64,000 bases of DNA from Mycobacteroides sp. LB1 (GCF_013449725.1 NZ_JACCFF010000001.1:248001-312000), one strand, 5' to 3'; shown: positions 23,647 to 34,173, counted from the first letter of the stretch. Translations and numbers: made by a program. The notes: generated by a model not told the origin, from the sequence alone.

Positions 23647-24465
23647 ATGGGAAAACTCGACGGCAAGGTCGCGTTCATCACCGGCGCGGCACGTGGCCAG
23701 GGCCGCGCACACGCGATCAAGCTGGCCTCCGAGGGAGCCAGCATCATCGCGGTCGACATCTGCTCGCAGATCGCGTCGGTGGAGTACGCGATGGCTACAC
23801 CCGAGGACCTTGATCTGACGGTCAAAGAGGTTGACGCGCTGGGCCGTAGCATCACGGCACATCGGGCAGACGTCCGCGATAGGGATGCCCTACAAGCGGC
23901 CTATGACGCCGGCGTCGAGGCGCTTGGCCCGGTCGACATTGTGGTCGCCAATGCCGGCATTGCCACGCTGACTCCCGAGAGCGGCGAGGCCGGCTGGACC
24001 GATGTTCTCGACGTCAACCTCACCGGGGTGTATCACACCATCGAGGTGGCCCGGCCATCGCTGGTGGCGCGCGGCGTCGGGGGCTCGATTGTGTTGACAA
24101 GCTCGGTCGCGGGACTCACCGGGATGGTGATGAACTCCCCCGGCGGACTCGCCTATACGGCCGCCAAGCACGCACTGGTGGGCCTGATGCGGTCCTACGC
24201 CAATATGCTTGCGCCACATAATATTCGGGTTAACACGATTCACCCCGGGGGTGTCGCGACACCAATGCTGGTGAACCCGGTGACGGAGGCGCTGTTCACC
24301 AACGGCGCACCCGAAGGAATGTCCGATACCGGACACGCACTACCCGTGGTGCTTATGGAGGCCGAGGATATGGCCAACGCGGTGGCATGGCTGGTCTCCG
24401 AGGACGCCCGGTACGTCACCGGCGTCGCGCTCCCCATCGACGCCGGCTTCACCAACAGGCGTTAG
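23647..24465 (+). CDS. Mycofactocin-type SDR oxidoreductase (Rv2750-like)
   Basis: A 272-aa classical short-chain dehydrogenase: coenzyme loop TGAARGQGRAHA, NAG motif (VANAGIA), catalytic Ser-Tyr-Lys in TSSVAG...YTAAKHA. The GAARGQG loop and the insert after VDIC are typical of the actinobacterial subgroup that holds NAD tightly and passes electrons to mycofactocin. It presumably oxidises an alcohol; the substrate is unknown. It corresponds to Rv2750 and sits in a tight operon between the ABM protein and a methyltransferase. Confidence 0.88.
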   Translation: MGKLDGKVAFITGAARGQGRAHAIKLASEGASIIAVDICSQIASVEYAMATPEDLDLTVKEVDALGRSITAHRADVRDRDALQAAYDAGVEALGPVDIVVANAGIATLTPESGEAGWTDVLDVNLTGVYHTIEVARPSLVARGVGGSIVLTSSVAGLTGMVMNSPGGLAYTAAKHALVGLMRSYANMLAPHNIRVNTIHPGGVATPMLVNPVTEALFTNGAPEGMSDTGHALPVVLMEAEDMANAVAWLVSEDARYVTGVALPIDAGFTNRR

Positions 24466-24467
24466 GC

Positions 24468-25343
24468 GTGACACGATCAAATCCCGCCGCGCAGACCGCC
24501 TTCGGTCCGATGGCCATCGCGGCGATCGAGCAGCATGAACCACGGGGCGGCCGGATTCTCGACGACGACCTGGCGGCCCCGATCCTGCCCGGCGGGCTCC
24601 GGCGGTTCGTCCGTGCCATGGCATGGACACCGCTGCGGAATCTTCTGGTGCGTCTGGCCGAGCGCAGCGGCCAGGGCGCCTGGTCGATCTTCGTGTGCCG
24701 TAAGCGCTATATCGATGACCAACTCGCTTCTTCCGCAGGCACATTCGATTCGGTGGTCAATTTAGGTGCTGGGTTGGACACCCGCGGGTGCCGGCTGGCC
24801 CGAACCTCTCCGGTCCCGGTGTTCGAGGTTGACCAGCCGGTGAACACGGCGGTCAAGCGGCGCGCCATCGAGAAGGCGGTGGGCGCGGTACCACCGTCGG
24901 TTCACCTGATCCCTGTCGATTTTCAGCAGGACGATCTGGCCGACGCGCTGCGACGGGCCGGGCATGACATCACTGCGCGCACCTTCTTCATCTGGGAGGG
25001 CGTGACGCAGTACCTCTCCGAGCCCGCGGTCCGCGCGACGTTCGCCTTCTTGAGCACGGTAGCGCCCGGGAGCCGCCTCGCGCTTACCTACGTTCAGCGC
25101 GACTTCATCGACGGTTCGAATTTGTATGGAAACACGATGCTGTACAAACGGTTTCGGGTACGCAGCCAGGTATGGATGTTCGGTCTATCACCCACTTCGG
25201 TGGCACCGCTGCTTGCCGAGTACGGCTGGCGAGTGGTCGAGGATGTCAGCGGCCCCGAATACCGGGACCGCTATCTGACGCCCGCCGGACGGCGGCTGTC
25301 GACCACCGAACTCGAACGGACCGTGCTCGCCGAAAAGAACTAG
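24468..25343 (+). CDS. SAM-dependent methyltransferase, leucine carboxyl/PPM family (Rv2751-like)
   Basis: A 291-aa protein of the mycobacterial class I methyltransferase family related to leucine carboxyl methyltransferases: VVNLGAGLDTRGCRL binds SAM and VFEVDQPVN the adenosine ribose; IWEGVTQYLSE is a further family block. The GTG at 24468 follows the SDR stop codon by two bases and gives the usual N-terminus. Together with the preceding two genes it matches Rv2749-Rv2751. Members methylate carboxyl or hydroxyl groups of small molecules; the target here is not known. Confidence 0.88.
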   Translation: MTRSNPAAQTAFGPMAIAAIEQHEPRGGRILDDDLAAPILPGGLRRFVRAMAWTPLRNLLVRLAERSGQGAWSIFVCRKRYIDDQLASSAGTFDSVVNLGAGLDTRGCRLARTSPVPVFEVDQPVNTAVKRRAIEKAVGAVPPSVHLIPVDFQQDDLADALRRAGHDITARTFFIWEGVTQYLSEPAVRATFAFLSTVAPGSRLALTYVQRDFIDGSNLYGNTMLYKRFRVRSQVWMFGLSPTSVAPLLAEYGWRVVEDVSGPEYRDRYLTPAGRRLSTTELERTVLAEKN

Positions 25344-25353
25344 CTCGCCGGGA

Positions 25354-27045
25354 TCAGTCCACGGTGAGCACGGTCGGCACGATCATCGGCTGACGCCGAT
25401 AGACCTCACCAACCCACTTGCCCACCACTCGCCGCACGGCCTGCGCGATGCGGCTAGTATCGGTGACAGCTTGCCCAGCAAGAGAATTCAATTCCGCGAT
25501 GACCAGTTCAGTCACCGGGTCAAGCGCCTTGGCGTCATCGGAGAAGCCGCGCGAGAACAGCTGTGGCCGACCAACGGTGCGTCCGTCGCTGCGCACCGCG
25601 ACGGTGACCGCGATGAAACCTCCTCCACCCAGGACCAGACGCTCACCCACGGTCACATCGGAGACATCGCCGTCGACGAGGCCCTGGACAAACATCTTGC
25701 CCACCGGAACCCGCCCCGAAATACGAGCGCGCTCGTTGTGCAGGTCCACGCTCACGCCGTTCTCCGCCAAAACGATCCGGTCATCGTCGACACCGGTCTT
25801 GACTGCGAGCGCCGCATTGGCGCGCAGGTGCCGCCAGGTGCCGTGCACCGGCATGACATTGCGCGGCCGCACCGCGTTGTATAGGTAGAGCAGCTCACCC
25901 GCGTAGGCGTGGCCCGAAACATGGACCCGTGCATGGGTATTCGTCACCACCCGAGTGCCCACCTTCGCGAGGGAGTCGATGACGCCGTAAACCGCCTCCT
26001 CGTTGCCAGGCACCAACGAGGAGGACAGGATGACCAAATCGTCGGTGGTCAGTGTGATCTGACGGTGGTCGCCACGCGCCATGCGCGACAGCGCTGCCAT
26101 CGGTTCGCCCTGCGTACCGGTGGTGACCATCACGACTCGTTGCGGTGCAAGCTCGTTCGCAACCTCTACGTTGATGAGATTGCGATCGTCGATATCGAGG
26201 AAGCCCAGATCGCGTGCGATGCCCATATTGCGCACCATCGATCGGCCCACAAGTGCGACACGGCGGCCGTGCGCCACCGAGGCATCGACGATCTGTTGCA
26301 CCCGCGCCACATTGCTGGCAAAACACGCAATGATCACTCGGCCACGGGCGGTCTCGATGAGCCGGTTGAGCGTCGGGGCGATCTCGCTCTCCGACGGGCC
26401 CACCCCCGGAATCTCGGAGTTGGTGGAGTCGACGAGGAACAGATCGACGCCCCGATCCCCCAGCCCGGACAGTCCGGGCAAGTCGGTCGGACGGCGGTCC
26501 GGCGGCAGCGGATCGAGCTTGATGTCACCGGTGTGCAGGATCGTCCCGGCTTCCGTGTGCACGGCGATGGCGAGGGCGTCCGGAATGGAGTGGTTGACCG
26601 CGAAGTACTCGCATTCAAAAGCTCCGTGGGTGGACCTTTCCCCCTCGGCGACCTTCACGAACCGTGGGGTGATGCGGTGCTCCCGGCACTTGGCCTCCAC
26701 CAGCGCCAACGTGAACGCCGAACCCACCACTGGGATATCGGGGCGCATCTTGAGCAGGAACGGGATCGCACCGATGTGATCCTCGTGCGCGTGCGTCAGG
26801 ACCAGCGCCTCGACATCGTCGAGTCGATCTTCGATAAGGCGAATATCGGGCAGGATGAGGTCGACGCCGGGCTCGTCATGGCCCGGAAAAAGCACTCCGC
26901 AGTCGATGATGAGTAGACGTCCGCGCAGCTCGAAAACCGTCATGTTGCGGCCGATTTCGCTGATACCGCCGAGTGCCGTCACACGCAACGCGCCATCGGC
27001 GAGCGGTTTGGGCGCGCGCAGATCCTCGGGTGGGGTTAACGGCAC
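25354..27045 (-). CDS. rnj: Ribonuclease J
   Basis: A 563-aa metallo-beta-lactamase/beta-CASP nuclease. The zinc motif is LTHAHEDHIGAIPFL (H-x-H-x-D-H); beta-CASP signatures continue through HTGDIKLDPLP, and the C-terminal domain is present. It has 5'-exonuclease and endonuclease activity and matures rRNA and mRNA. It corresponds to Rv2752c (558 aa). The GTG at 27045 lies directly after the dapA stop codon, so translation is coupled. It ends 10 bases from the converging methyltransferase gene. Confidence 0.96.
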   Translation of the reverse strand: MPLTPPEDLRAPKPLADGALRVTALGGISEIGRNMTVFELRGRLLIIDCGVLFPGHDEPGVDLILPDIRLIEDRLDDVEALVLTHAHEDHIGAIPFLLKMRPDIPVVGSAFTLALVEAKCREHRITPRFVKVAEGERSTHGAFECEYFAVNHSIPDALAIAVHTEAGTILHTGDIKLDPLPPDRRPTDLPGLSGLGDRGVDLFLVDSTNSEIPGVGPSESEIAPTLNRLIETARGRVIIACFASNVARVQQIVDASVAHGRRVALVGRSMVRNMGIARDLGFLDIDDRNLINVEVANELAPQRVVMVTTGTQGEPMAALSRMARGDHRQITLTTDDLVILSSSLVPGNEEAVYGVIDSLAKVGTRVVTNTHARVHVSGHAYAGELLYLYNAVRPRNVMPVHGTWRHLRANAALAVKTGVDDDRIVLAENGVSVDLHNERARISGRVPVGKMFVQGLVDGDVSDVTVGERLVLGGGGFIAVTVAVRSDGRTVGRPQLFSRGFSDDAKALDPVTELVIAELNSLAGQAVTDTSRIAQAVRRVVGKWVGEVYRRQPMIVPTVLTVD

Positions 27046-27990
<945 letters not shown>

Positions 27991-28743
27991 TTATCCCTCG
28001 TAGACCAGCGGGGAGATCGCGACCTCTGTGCCGTCGGCCAGTGTTGCGATATCGAAGTCGCCGAATATGGACGGCGCCAGGTCGGCGAGCTGCCGCAGAC
28101 AGGCGATCGCCAGGCGCCGAATCTCCACGTCGGCATGCTCGCTCGCCCGCATCGCGATGAAATGCCGCCAGGCCCGGTAGTTCCCGGTGACGACAATCCG
28201 GGTCTCGGTGGCATTGGGCAGTACCGATCGGGCCGCCTGCCGCGCCTGCTTGCGCCGCAGGACGGCATTGGGGACGTCGGCGAGCTTGGATTCCAGCTTC
28301 TCCAGCAGCTCGACGTAGGCCGCGCGGCTGGCATCGGTGGCCTTGCGCAGCAGCTCCACCAGCTCCGGGTCCTCTTCGACGGCAGGCGGCAGCACCACGT
28401 TGGAGTCCGCCTCGGGGACGAACCGCTGCGAGAGCTGCGAGTACGAGAAGTGGCGGTGTCGAATCAGCTCGTGTGTGCAGGAGCGTGAAATGCCCGTGAT
28501 GTAGAAGGTGACCGAGGCGTGTTCGAGCACCGACAGGTGTCCCACTTCGATGACGTGACGCAGGTAGCTCTCGTTGGTGGCCGTGCGTGGGTTGGGCTTG
28601 GCCCAGCTCTGGTAGCAGGCCCGGCCGGCGAATTCGACCAGCGCGGATCCACCGTCGGCATCGGTGCTCCAGTCGATGTCTGGAGGTGCGATGAAGTCGG
28701 TCTTCGCTATCAGCTGCACACGCAGCGGCACGATCTCAGCCAC
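27991..28743 (-). CDS. thyX: Flavin-dependent thymidylate synthase
   Basis: A 250-aa ThyX that makes dTMP from dUMP with methylene-tetrahydrofolate and NADPH through FAD. The RHR-x7-S motif is intact ([13 protein letters not shown]), and the C-terminal half is very close to Rv2754c from memory. The second in-frame GTG (28743) was selected because it gives [14 protein letters not shown], aligned with the M. tuberculosis start. The window also encodes the classical ThyA, so both thymidylate routes are present. Confidence 0.97.
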   Translation of the reverse strand: MAEIVPLRVQLIAKTDFIAPPDIDWSTDADGGSALVEFAGRACYQSWAKPNPRTATNESYLRHVIEVGHLSVLEHASVTFYITGISRSCTHELIRHRHFSYSQLSQRFVPEADSNVVLPPAVEEDPELVELLRKATDASRAAYVELLEKLESKLADVPNAVLRRKQARQAARSVLPNATETRIVVTGNYRAWRHFIAMRASEHADVEIRRLAIACLRQLADLAPSIFGDFDIATLADGTEVAISPLVYEG

Positions 28744-28772
28744 GCGCACACCCTACTTTCCGCGTGAGTCCT

Positions 28773-28837
28773 CGCCGACACGCCGTCTTGCGGCGGCAAC
28801 GTGCGATACGAACCAACCGCCACGCGGCGTGTCGGCG
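28773..28837. repeat. Long-armed inverted repeat in the thyX/yceI divergent promoter region
   Basis: Perfect 13-base arms CGCCGACACGCCG (28773-28785) and CGGCGTGTCGGCG (28825-28837) flank a 39-base loop, within which GGCGG and CCGCC could pair further. It occupies most of the 123 bases between two divergent genes. It may be a palindromic repeat unit, an RNA structure in the yceI leader, or a cruciform. No function can be assigned. Confidence 0.6.
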
Positions 28838-28866
28838 GCTCAAGCGGTCACACATACGATCGACCC

Positions 28867-29409
28867 GTGAGCTCCTGGACGCTTGGACCCCAGAACGGCA
28901 CGCTAACCCTGCAGACCGGTGTCACCGGGCGGGCCGCCCGCATGGGCCACCGGCTGACGATCGTCATGGAGTCCTGGACCGTCTCGATCGACGAGTCCGA
29001 CGACCTGCCCTCATCCGCCAGTCTCGTGGTCGATGTGGACTCGCTGCGGGTCGCAAGCGGCGAGGGCGGACTGACACCGCTCACTGCACCCGAGAAAATC
29101 ATCGTGCGATCCAATGCGTTGAAGACGCTGAACGCCAAGCGATTTCCCACCATCGAGTTCCATGCCAAGAGGATCACGCAGAGCGACGCGGGCTACCGAC
29201 TGCATGGTCCCCTGACAATTCACGGAGTGACACAGATTGTCGATCTCGATCTTGTTGTCGTCGATAGCGGTGACAACCAGCACCTGAGCCTCACGACGGA
29301 AGTGTCTCAGCGGGCGTATCAGGTCAAGCCGTTTTCGATGGCGATGGGATCGCTGAAGGTCGCCGACCTGGTCACCGTGTCGTTCGAAGGACGCCACCAA
29401 GGGGCTTGA
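28867..29409 (+). CDS. YceI-family lipid-binding-like protein
   Basis: A 180-aa protein of the YceI family, a lipocalin-like barrel that binds polyprenyl or other long hydrophobic molecules in characterised members. Family blocks are SSASLVVDVDSLRVASGEGG, FPTIEFHAKRI and LHGPLTIHGVTQIVDLDL. No signal peptide is seen, so this form is probably cytoplasmic, unlike E. coli YceI. It starts with GTG at 28867 (VSSWTLGPQNG), where similarity begins. Its 3' end overlaps the converging ycaQ-like gene by 38 bases. Partner lipid unknown. Confidence 0.85.
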   Translation: MSSWTLGPQNGTLTLQTGVTGRAARMGHRLTIVMESWTVSIDESDDLPSSASLVVDVDSLRVASGEGGLTPLTAPEKIIVRSNALKTLNAKRFPTIEFHAKRITQSDAGYRLHGPLTIHGVTQIVDLDLVVVDSGDNQHLSLTTEVSQRAYQVKPFSMAMGSLKVADLVTVSFEGRHQGA

Positions 29410-30595
29410 TCAGATCGCCGCGCTTCCCCACCGCGACAGCGTCGAGGTCCAGCCAGGAGGCCATCGCGCCCAGCTGCTCGGCCAGGGGCGCGGCGATGCG
29501 TGACGGATCCTGCCCCGCCTCGGCGAACGCTCCCACTACATTGAGCGTCCCGGTTGTGCGATCGGCCTTGAGGTCGACCCTGCCGACGAGATGCCCGTCG
29601 AGCAGAAACGGCCAGACGTAGTACCCGTACTGCCGCTTGGGCGCCGGCGTATAGATCTCGATGCGATAGTGGAAGTCGAAGAGCCGCTCGACCCTGGGAC
29701 GAAAGAAGATCAGCGGATCGAAGGGGCACAGCAACGCGGTACCACGGTCGACACGCGGAATCGTCTGCCCAGCAGCCAGATACGCCGGGGCACTCCACCC
29801 GTCGACCGCCACCTTCTCGACTTCCCCCGCGTCGGCGAGCGCGGCCAGCGCTGGTTTGATCTGCCCGGCCGACAGCCGGAAGTAGTCGCGGATATCGGCC
29901 TCGGTAGCGATGCCCAGCGCGCGCGCCGCGCGGCGCGCCAACTCCAGCACCGCCTCCTCATCGGAGACCTCACGTTGGTAGATCTCGGCGGGAATCACCT
30001 TGTGCGCCAGCTGGTAATGCCGCGAGAAGCCGACCCGCTTGTCGGTGGTCAGCTCGCCGGAGGAAAACAGGGCTTCGGCGATCCACTTGGTCTCGCTGCG
30101 ATCCCACCACGGGCCTTTGCGGCCCGGCGCTTCCCTCTCCAGGTATGCCTCGATCTGTCCGGCGGTACATGGCCCGAGTTCGGCGACGGCTGCGAGCACA
30201 TCGTCGACGAGCTGTGGATTTTCCTCGACGAACTTTCGCGCCCACCGCCCGTGCCGGTATTCGCGCATCCGCCACCGCATCAGCGGCCAGTCCTGGATGG
30301 ACATCAGTGCTGCCTCGTGCGCCCAGTACTCGATGAGCAGCCGCGGCGTTCGGGCGCTGTGACTCCAGGCGGCGTCGTCCAGAAGCGCGCGGTCGTAGGG
30401 TCCGAGTCTGCTGAACACCGGCGCATAGTGTGCGCGCACCGCAACCGATACCGAATCCAGTTGCAGAACCTGAATTCTGGCGATGAGCCTGCGTAGATGC
30501 GCGCGCGTGATCGATGTCGCTGGTGTGTCGGTGAAGCCCTGGGCCGCAATTGCAATGCGCCGCGCCTGCCCGACGTTCAACGTCGACCGGCTCAC
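29372..30595 (-). CDS. Winged-helix DNA glycosylase of the YcaQ/AlkX (HTH_42) family
   Basis: A 407-aa protein of tandem winged helices. The motif Gln45-Leu46-Asp47 (VLQLDSVSV) is the catalytic Q-x-D that marks YcaQ-like rather than AlkZ-like (Q-x-Q) members. E. coli YcaQ unhooks DNA interstrand cross-links by base excision. Other family blocks are LIEYWAHEAALM, RGTALLCPFDPLIFFRPRVERLFDFHYRIEIYTPAPKRQYGYYVWPFLLDGHLVGRVDLK in part. It is the last gene of an operon thyA-dfrA-lipoprotein-ycaQ with four-base overlaps, linking thymidylate synthesis and DNA repair. Confidence 0.85.
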   Translation of the reverse strand: MSRSTLNVGQARRIAIAAQGFTDTPATSITRAHLRRLIARIQVLQLDSVSVAVRAHYAPVFSRLGPYDRALLDDAAWSHSARTPRLLIEYWAHEAALMSIQDWPLMRWRMREYRHGRWARKFVEENPQLVDDVLAAVAELGPCTAGQIEAYLEREAPGRKGPWWDRSETKWIAEALFSSGELTTDKRVGFSRHYQLAHKVIPAEIYQREVSDEEAVLELARRAARALGIATEADIRDYFRLSAGQIKPALAALADAGEVEKVAVDGWSAPAYLAAGQTIPRVDRGTALLCPFDPLIFFRPRVERLFDFHYRIEIYTPAPKRQYGYYVWPFLLDGHLVGRVDLKADRTTGTLNVVGAFAEAGQDPSRIAAPLAEQLGAMASWLDLDAVAVGKRGDLIKPLGGVLRTTR

Positions 30596-31293
30596 CGGGC
30601 TCCCACAAGACGCGCCAACCAGTCTGGATCGGACGGGTCGACGATCTCCCCCGAGCCGTCGACGACGCTGGGGACACCTCCCAGCCCCTGGTCGGTCAGC
30701 TGCTGCTCGTTGCCGGCAGTCCGTCGGTGATCGGCATCGGCGATCTGAAGAGACGAAATCTCGCGCAGCACATCACCCGTCACCCCGGCCCCGGCGGCTA
30801 TCTCACTGATCTGCAGATTAGTGAGGTTCCCAATGCCTTCGGCCGGCTGCCTACGAAACATCTCACCGATGAAGCCCAGGATCACCGCATCGGAGGCACC
30901 CGACTTGTCGATCAGGAAAAGCGATGCCGCAGCGCGTGACGAGTAGTCGCCGCTGGCCGAGATCGGATCCAGGAAGCTCACCGGCCGGTAGGTCACCCGC
31001 AACCGACCTTCGGTCACGTATTTCGTGATGTCCTCGCCGTATTCGGCCTCGAATCGCTGGCAGAACGGACATTGGAAATCGACGAACACGGTGATACCGG
31101 CGGCGACATCACCGGCGCCACCCACCGTCACGGCGGCACCCTGGCTGCTCCCCCAGCCTGCGGCTTCGGCGGGCGCCGACGCGGCTCCATCAACAGTGCG
31201 GGTGCAACCGGCGAGAGCCAGCACCGCGGTGGCCATCAGGATGGCCAGCGGGAGCAGCACACTGGGGGCTCCTCCCGCTCGCGGGGGACTCAC
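30592..31293 (-). CDS. Thioredoxin-fold (DsbA-like) lipoprotein
   Basis: A 233-aa lipoprotein: signal peptide with lipobox LALAGC (lipidated Cys30), then a DsbA-type thioredoxin fold with active site Cys75-Pro-Phe-Cys78 (FVDFQCPFCQRFEAEYG) and a cis-Pro near GGVPSVVDG. It should act outside the membrane in disulfide formation or reduction. It overlaps dfrA upstream and the YcaQ-like gene downstream by four bases each, so it is translated as part of the thyA operon. The functional link to nucleotide synthesis is not obvious. Confidence 0.88.
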   Translation of the reverse strand: MSPPRAGGAPSVLLPLAILMATAVLALAGCTRTVDGAASAPAEAAGWGSSQGAAVTVGGAGDVAAGITVFVDFQCPFCQRFEAEYGEDITKYVTEGRLRVTYRPVSFLDPISASGDYSSRAAASLFLIDKSGASDAVILGFIGEMFRRQPAEGIGNLTNLQISEIAAGAGVTGDVLREISSLQIADADHRRTAGNEQQLTDQGLGGVPSVVDGSGEIVDPSDPDWLARLVGAR

Positions 31294-31781
31294 ACGTCGA
31301 CCTTCCGGTAGCTCAGGAACTGATACCGGACCCCGGATTCGCTTGTTTTCCAGTCGTTTTCCTCAACAACCCAGCTCTCATCGAGCTCCGGCGCGAGAGC
31401 ATCGCCCGATACGTCGACGTCCACCACCGTCACCTCGCATCGCTGCGCGAGAGGCAGGAACAGCCGATAGATCTCCCCGCCACCGATGACCCAAGGCGCC
31501 TCATCGGAAGCGGCCATCGCGGCGTCCACACATCCCACTGCCAAAGCATCGTCCGGTTCGAACAACGCATCTCTGGTCAGCACGATATTGGGCCTACCCG
31601 GCAATGGCCGAACGCTCGCCGGCAACGACTCCCACGTCTTGCGCCCCATGATGACGGTGTGCCCCATGGTGATTCGCTTGAAATGCGCCTGATCTTCCGG
31701 TAGCCGCCACGGTATAGCACCGTCCGCACCGATGATGCCGTCGCGCGACTGCGCCCAGATCAGTCCGATGGTTCCGGTCAT
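31290..31781 (-). CDS. dfrA: Dihydrofolate reductase
   Basis: A 163-aa DHFR. Visible signatures are [31 protein letters not shown] (substrate site including the acidic residue in PEDQ), [10 protein letters not shown] for NADPH, and [14 protein letters not shown]. It regenerates tetrahydrofolate used up by ThyA, whose gene overlaps it upstream by four bases. The M. tuberculosis counterpart is Rv2763c, likewise beside thyA. The downstream lipoprotein gene also overlaps by four bases. The length is normal and all motifs are intact. Confidence 0.97.
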   Translation of the reverse strand: MTGTIGLIWAQSRDGIIGADGAIPWRLPEDQAHFKRITMGHTVIMGRKTWESLPASVRPLPGRPNIVLTRDALFEPDDALAVGCVDAAMAASDEAPWVIGGGEIYRLFLPLAQRCEVTVVDVDVSGDALAPELDESWVVEENDWKTSESGVRYQFLSYRKVDV

Positions 31782-32578
31782 ACCGCGACAGGCGCCTTGA
31801 TGGCCGGGTGATGCTGGTAGTCCTCGACGGAAATGTCGTCGTACTCGTAATCGAATATCGAATTACGCTGCGCCAAAACCAATCTGGGGTACGGATAGGG
31901 ATCGCGGCGGAGCTGTTCGGTGACCTGCTCGACATGGTTGTCATAGATATGACAGTCACCACCCGTCCACACGAAGTCGCCCACTCCGAGCCCGGCCTGC
32001 GCGGCCATCATGTGCGTGAGCAGCGCGTAGCTGGCGATATTGAACGGAACTCCGAGGAACAGGTCGGCGCTGCGTTGATACAGCTGGCAGCTCAGCTTGC
32101 CGTCGGCGACGTAGAACTGGAAGAAGGCGTGGCACGGCGGCAGCGCCATCTGCGGGATCTCGCCGACGTTCCAGGCCGAGACGATGTTGCGTCGCGAATC
32201 GGGGTTGGTGCGCAACACTTCCAGCGCGGAGCCGATCTGGTCGATGTGCTCACCCGACGGGGTGGGCCAGGAGCGCCACTGCACCCCGTACACCGGACCC
32301 AGCTCCCCGGTCTCCGATGCCCACTCGTCCCAGATGGTGACTCCGTGCTCTTGCAGCCAACGGACATTGGAGTCGCCACGCAGGAACCACAACAGCTCAT
32401 AGATCACCGACTTCAGGTGCACCTTCTTGGTGGTGATCAACGGGAAGCCGTCGTCCAGGCGGTAACGCAGCTGGTGGCCGAAGATGCTGCGGGTGCCGGT
32501 GCCGGTGCGATCCGACTTCGGTGTGCCCTGATCGAGCACGAGGCGCAGCAGATCCTCGTAAGGGGTGGGTATGGACAC
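31778..32578 (-). CDS. thyA: Thymidylate synthase ThyA
   Basis: A 266-aa classical thymidylate synthase with catalytic Cys in [13 protein letters not shown], the arginine phosphate site ([11 protein letters not shown]) and the C-terminal APVAV tail. It methylates dUMP with methylene-tetrahydrofolate, giving dihydrofolate, which explains coupling with dfrA. The GTG at 32578 ([11 protein letters not shown]) matches Rv2764c. It is the first gene of a four-gene operon. A 113-base gap separates it from the acyltransferase gene, which is read in the same direction. Confidence 0.97.
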   Translation of the reverse strand: MSIPTPYEDLLRLVLDQGTPKSDRTGTGTRSIFGHQLRYRLDDGFPLITTKKVHLKSVIYELLWFLRGDSNVRWLQEHGVTIWDEWASETGELGPVYGVQWRSWPTPSGEHIDQIGSALEVLRTNPDSRRNIVSAWNVGEIPQMALPPCHAFFQFYVADGKLSCQLYQRSADLFLGVPFNIASYALLTHMMAAQAGLGVGDFVWTGGDCHIYDNHVEQVTEQLRRDPYPYPRLVLAQRNSIFDYEYDDISVEDYQHHPAIKAPVAV

Positions 32579-32691
32579 TCGGTCAGCTTACGTGGCCCCT
32601 ACGACGATCACGTCGATAGCAATCCGGCGCGTGCCGCTCTCTTACGCCATCCCTTGCCGCGATATTCACCGTGGGATGACGCCGTGCCGTT

Positions 32692-33987
32692 CTACGGATT
32701 CGCGAGCGCTTCGATCCCGGCGACAATGTCCGCGCGCAATGCACCAGCCTGTTCGGCGGTCAGGGATGCGGCGGGGAATTTGCAGACGATGGTGAATTCG
32801 TCGCCGATGGAATAGACCTCGTATCGGGTGGCGTGCGGCAAGGGCGAGCCTGCCGCGATCGCGACCGGGGGTGTTGCCAGTTGGACGTCGAAGTCCTCCA
32901 TGATCAGGCCTGCAGGCAGGGGCGGGGTGGGCAGAATTCCAGGGTTGGTGATCCGGATAAACGGTCCGAAACGACCGGTCAGGAACGTGTCAGCGATGTG
33001 GTGAACGCATTGCAGGAGAAACCCGCTGCTGATGTCCTCGATGATCTGACGTGTCACCTCGGAGCCGACCTGCACGGGGTCATCGTGTGCACGGACCATT
33101 ACCTGGCTCCGGGCGATCATGATTCCGTTGGCGATCTCTCCGAGTTCGGCAGGCGGTGTCAGGTGCTGGCGATAGTCCACCAGCGACTCGAATCCCAGGT
33201 TCACCGGCTCGCCGGAGTCGACGGGGATCAAAGCACGTTCTGCCAGCGCGATAACACCCGTGACCAGGCTATTCACGGTGGCGTGCCGTTGCCGGGCCGC
33301 CGCCCGCAATCTGGCGGACACTTCGGGGTCAAAGCGTTGCTTCCACCCCAAGACCGTTCCTGGGGAGGTGGATATCTCGTGCTGCTGCTTGCCACCCCAG
33401 TAGGTCGGCGCGAACCACGGCTTCTCGGGGAGAGGAGTCTGCTGAAGACCCCGGCTCGCCATCGCGGTCTCCGGAGCCACGGGAAAACGCTGAGACTGCG
33501 GCTGAGGAATCTCTCCTGTGCTCACGATCCAGGTGTAGAGCTCCCACAGTTCGTAGAAGTAGACATAACTGAGGCGCGCATCCGCGACCGAGTGGTCCAC
33601 ACCGACCGCGACAGCACTGCCGGCTTCCTGCGGGTGGACCAGGATCGCAAAGGTCCCGTCGTCGAGCGAGAGCACCGGCAGCGTCGCGATATCTTCGAGG
33701 GGCTCCGTCCGCAGCGACACGACGGTGTCGCGCGCCGGTTCGGTGGTGACCCGGAAACGGCGGCCGACGGGTTCGACCCGTGCCGCAAGGTAGGGGTGCT
33801 TCTGCTGCAAGAGCGTCGCGGCCGCGCTCAATGCTGCGATGTCCAGGTCACCGTGCAGCCACGCGACATACCAAATGGTGGTGTACCTCCGCAGATGGTT
33901 CAATTCCGATTCGGCCGCCGAGAGCATCCGCTGAATACCGACTGTTTCGGTCGCGCCTAGCGTGGCGTTACCTGCAGATTCCGCCAT
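32692..33987 (-). CDS. PapA-type acyltransferase (condensation-domain superfamily)
   Basis: A 431-aa member of the chloramphenicol-acetyltransferase/condensation fold, like the polyketide-associated PapA proteins that esterify mycobacterial lipids. The HHxxxDG motif is altered to D131-HSVA-D136-A: the second His (132) and Asp (136) remain, the first His and Gly do not. DYRQHLTPP and FGPFIRITNPG fit the rest of the fold. It may transfer acyl groups to an alcohol of an envelope lipid or act on another substrate. The ATG at 33987 is preceded by AGGGGAAT. The upstream DNA is AT-rich and palindrome-bearing, unlike neighbours, hinting at acquisition. Confidence 0.78.
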   Translation of the reverse strand: MAESAGNATLGATETVGIQRMLSAAESELNHLRRYTTIWYVAWLHGDLDIAALSAAATLLQQKHPYLAARVEPVGRRFRVTTEPARDTVVSLRTEPLEDIATLPVLSLDDGTFAILVHPQEAGSAVAVGVDHSVADARLSYVYFYELWELYTWIVSTGEIPQPQSQRFPVAPETAMASRGLQQTPLPEKPWFAPTYWGGKQQHEISTSPGTVLGWKQRFDPEVSARLRAAARQRHATVNSLVTGVIALAERALIPVDSGEPVNLGFESLVDYRQHLTPPAELGEIANGIMIARSQVMVRAHDDPVQVGSEVTRQIIEDISSGFLLQCVHHIADTFLTGRFGPFIRITNPGILPTPPLPAGLIMEDFDVQLATPPVAIAAGSPLPHATRYEVYSIGDEFTIVCKFPAASLTAEQAGALRADIVAGIEALANP

Positions 33988-34020
33988 ATCGGAATTCCCC
34001 TCCCAGAGCTGAATAGCTAA

Positions 34021-34056
34021 CTCATCACCTTTTCTACAATATAGATAGGTGACGAG
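34021..34056. promoter_or_regulatory. Inverted repeats in the AT-rich leader of the PapA-type gene
   Basis: Arms CTCATCACCT (34021-34030) and AGGTGACGAG (34047-34056) match in nine of ten positions around a 16-base AT-rich spacer that holds TATATT on the minus strand. The site begins 34 bases upstream of the acyltransferase start. A second palindrome, TACGT-AATA-ACGTA, lies at 34085-34098. Together they suggest regulated transcription; the factor is unknown. Confidence 0.5.
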
Positions 34057-34173
34057 TCGCCCCGGGTCGACCCATGATTAAAAATACGTAATAACGTAAG
34101 TCGAATTTGACAGACTATGGCGCACATGACCGATTCGAATTTTATTTATTGCGAAGTTCCTAATTACCTGCAG

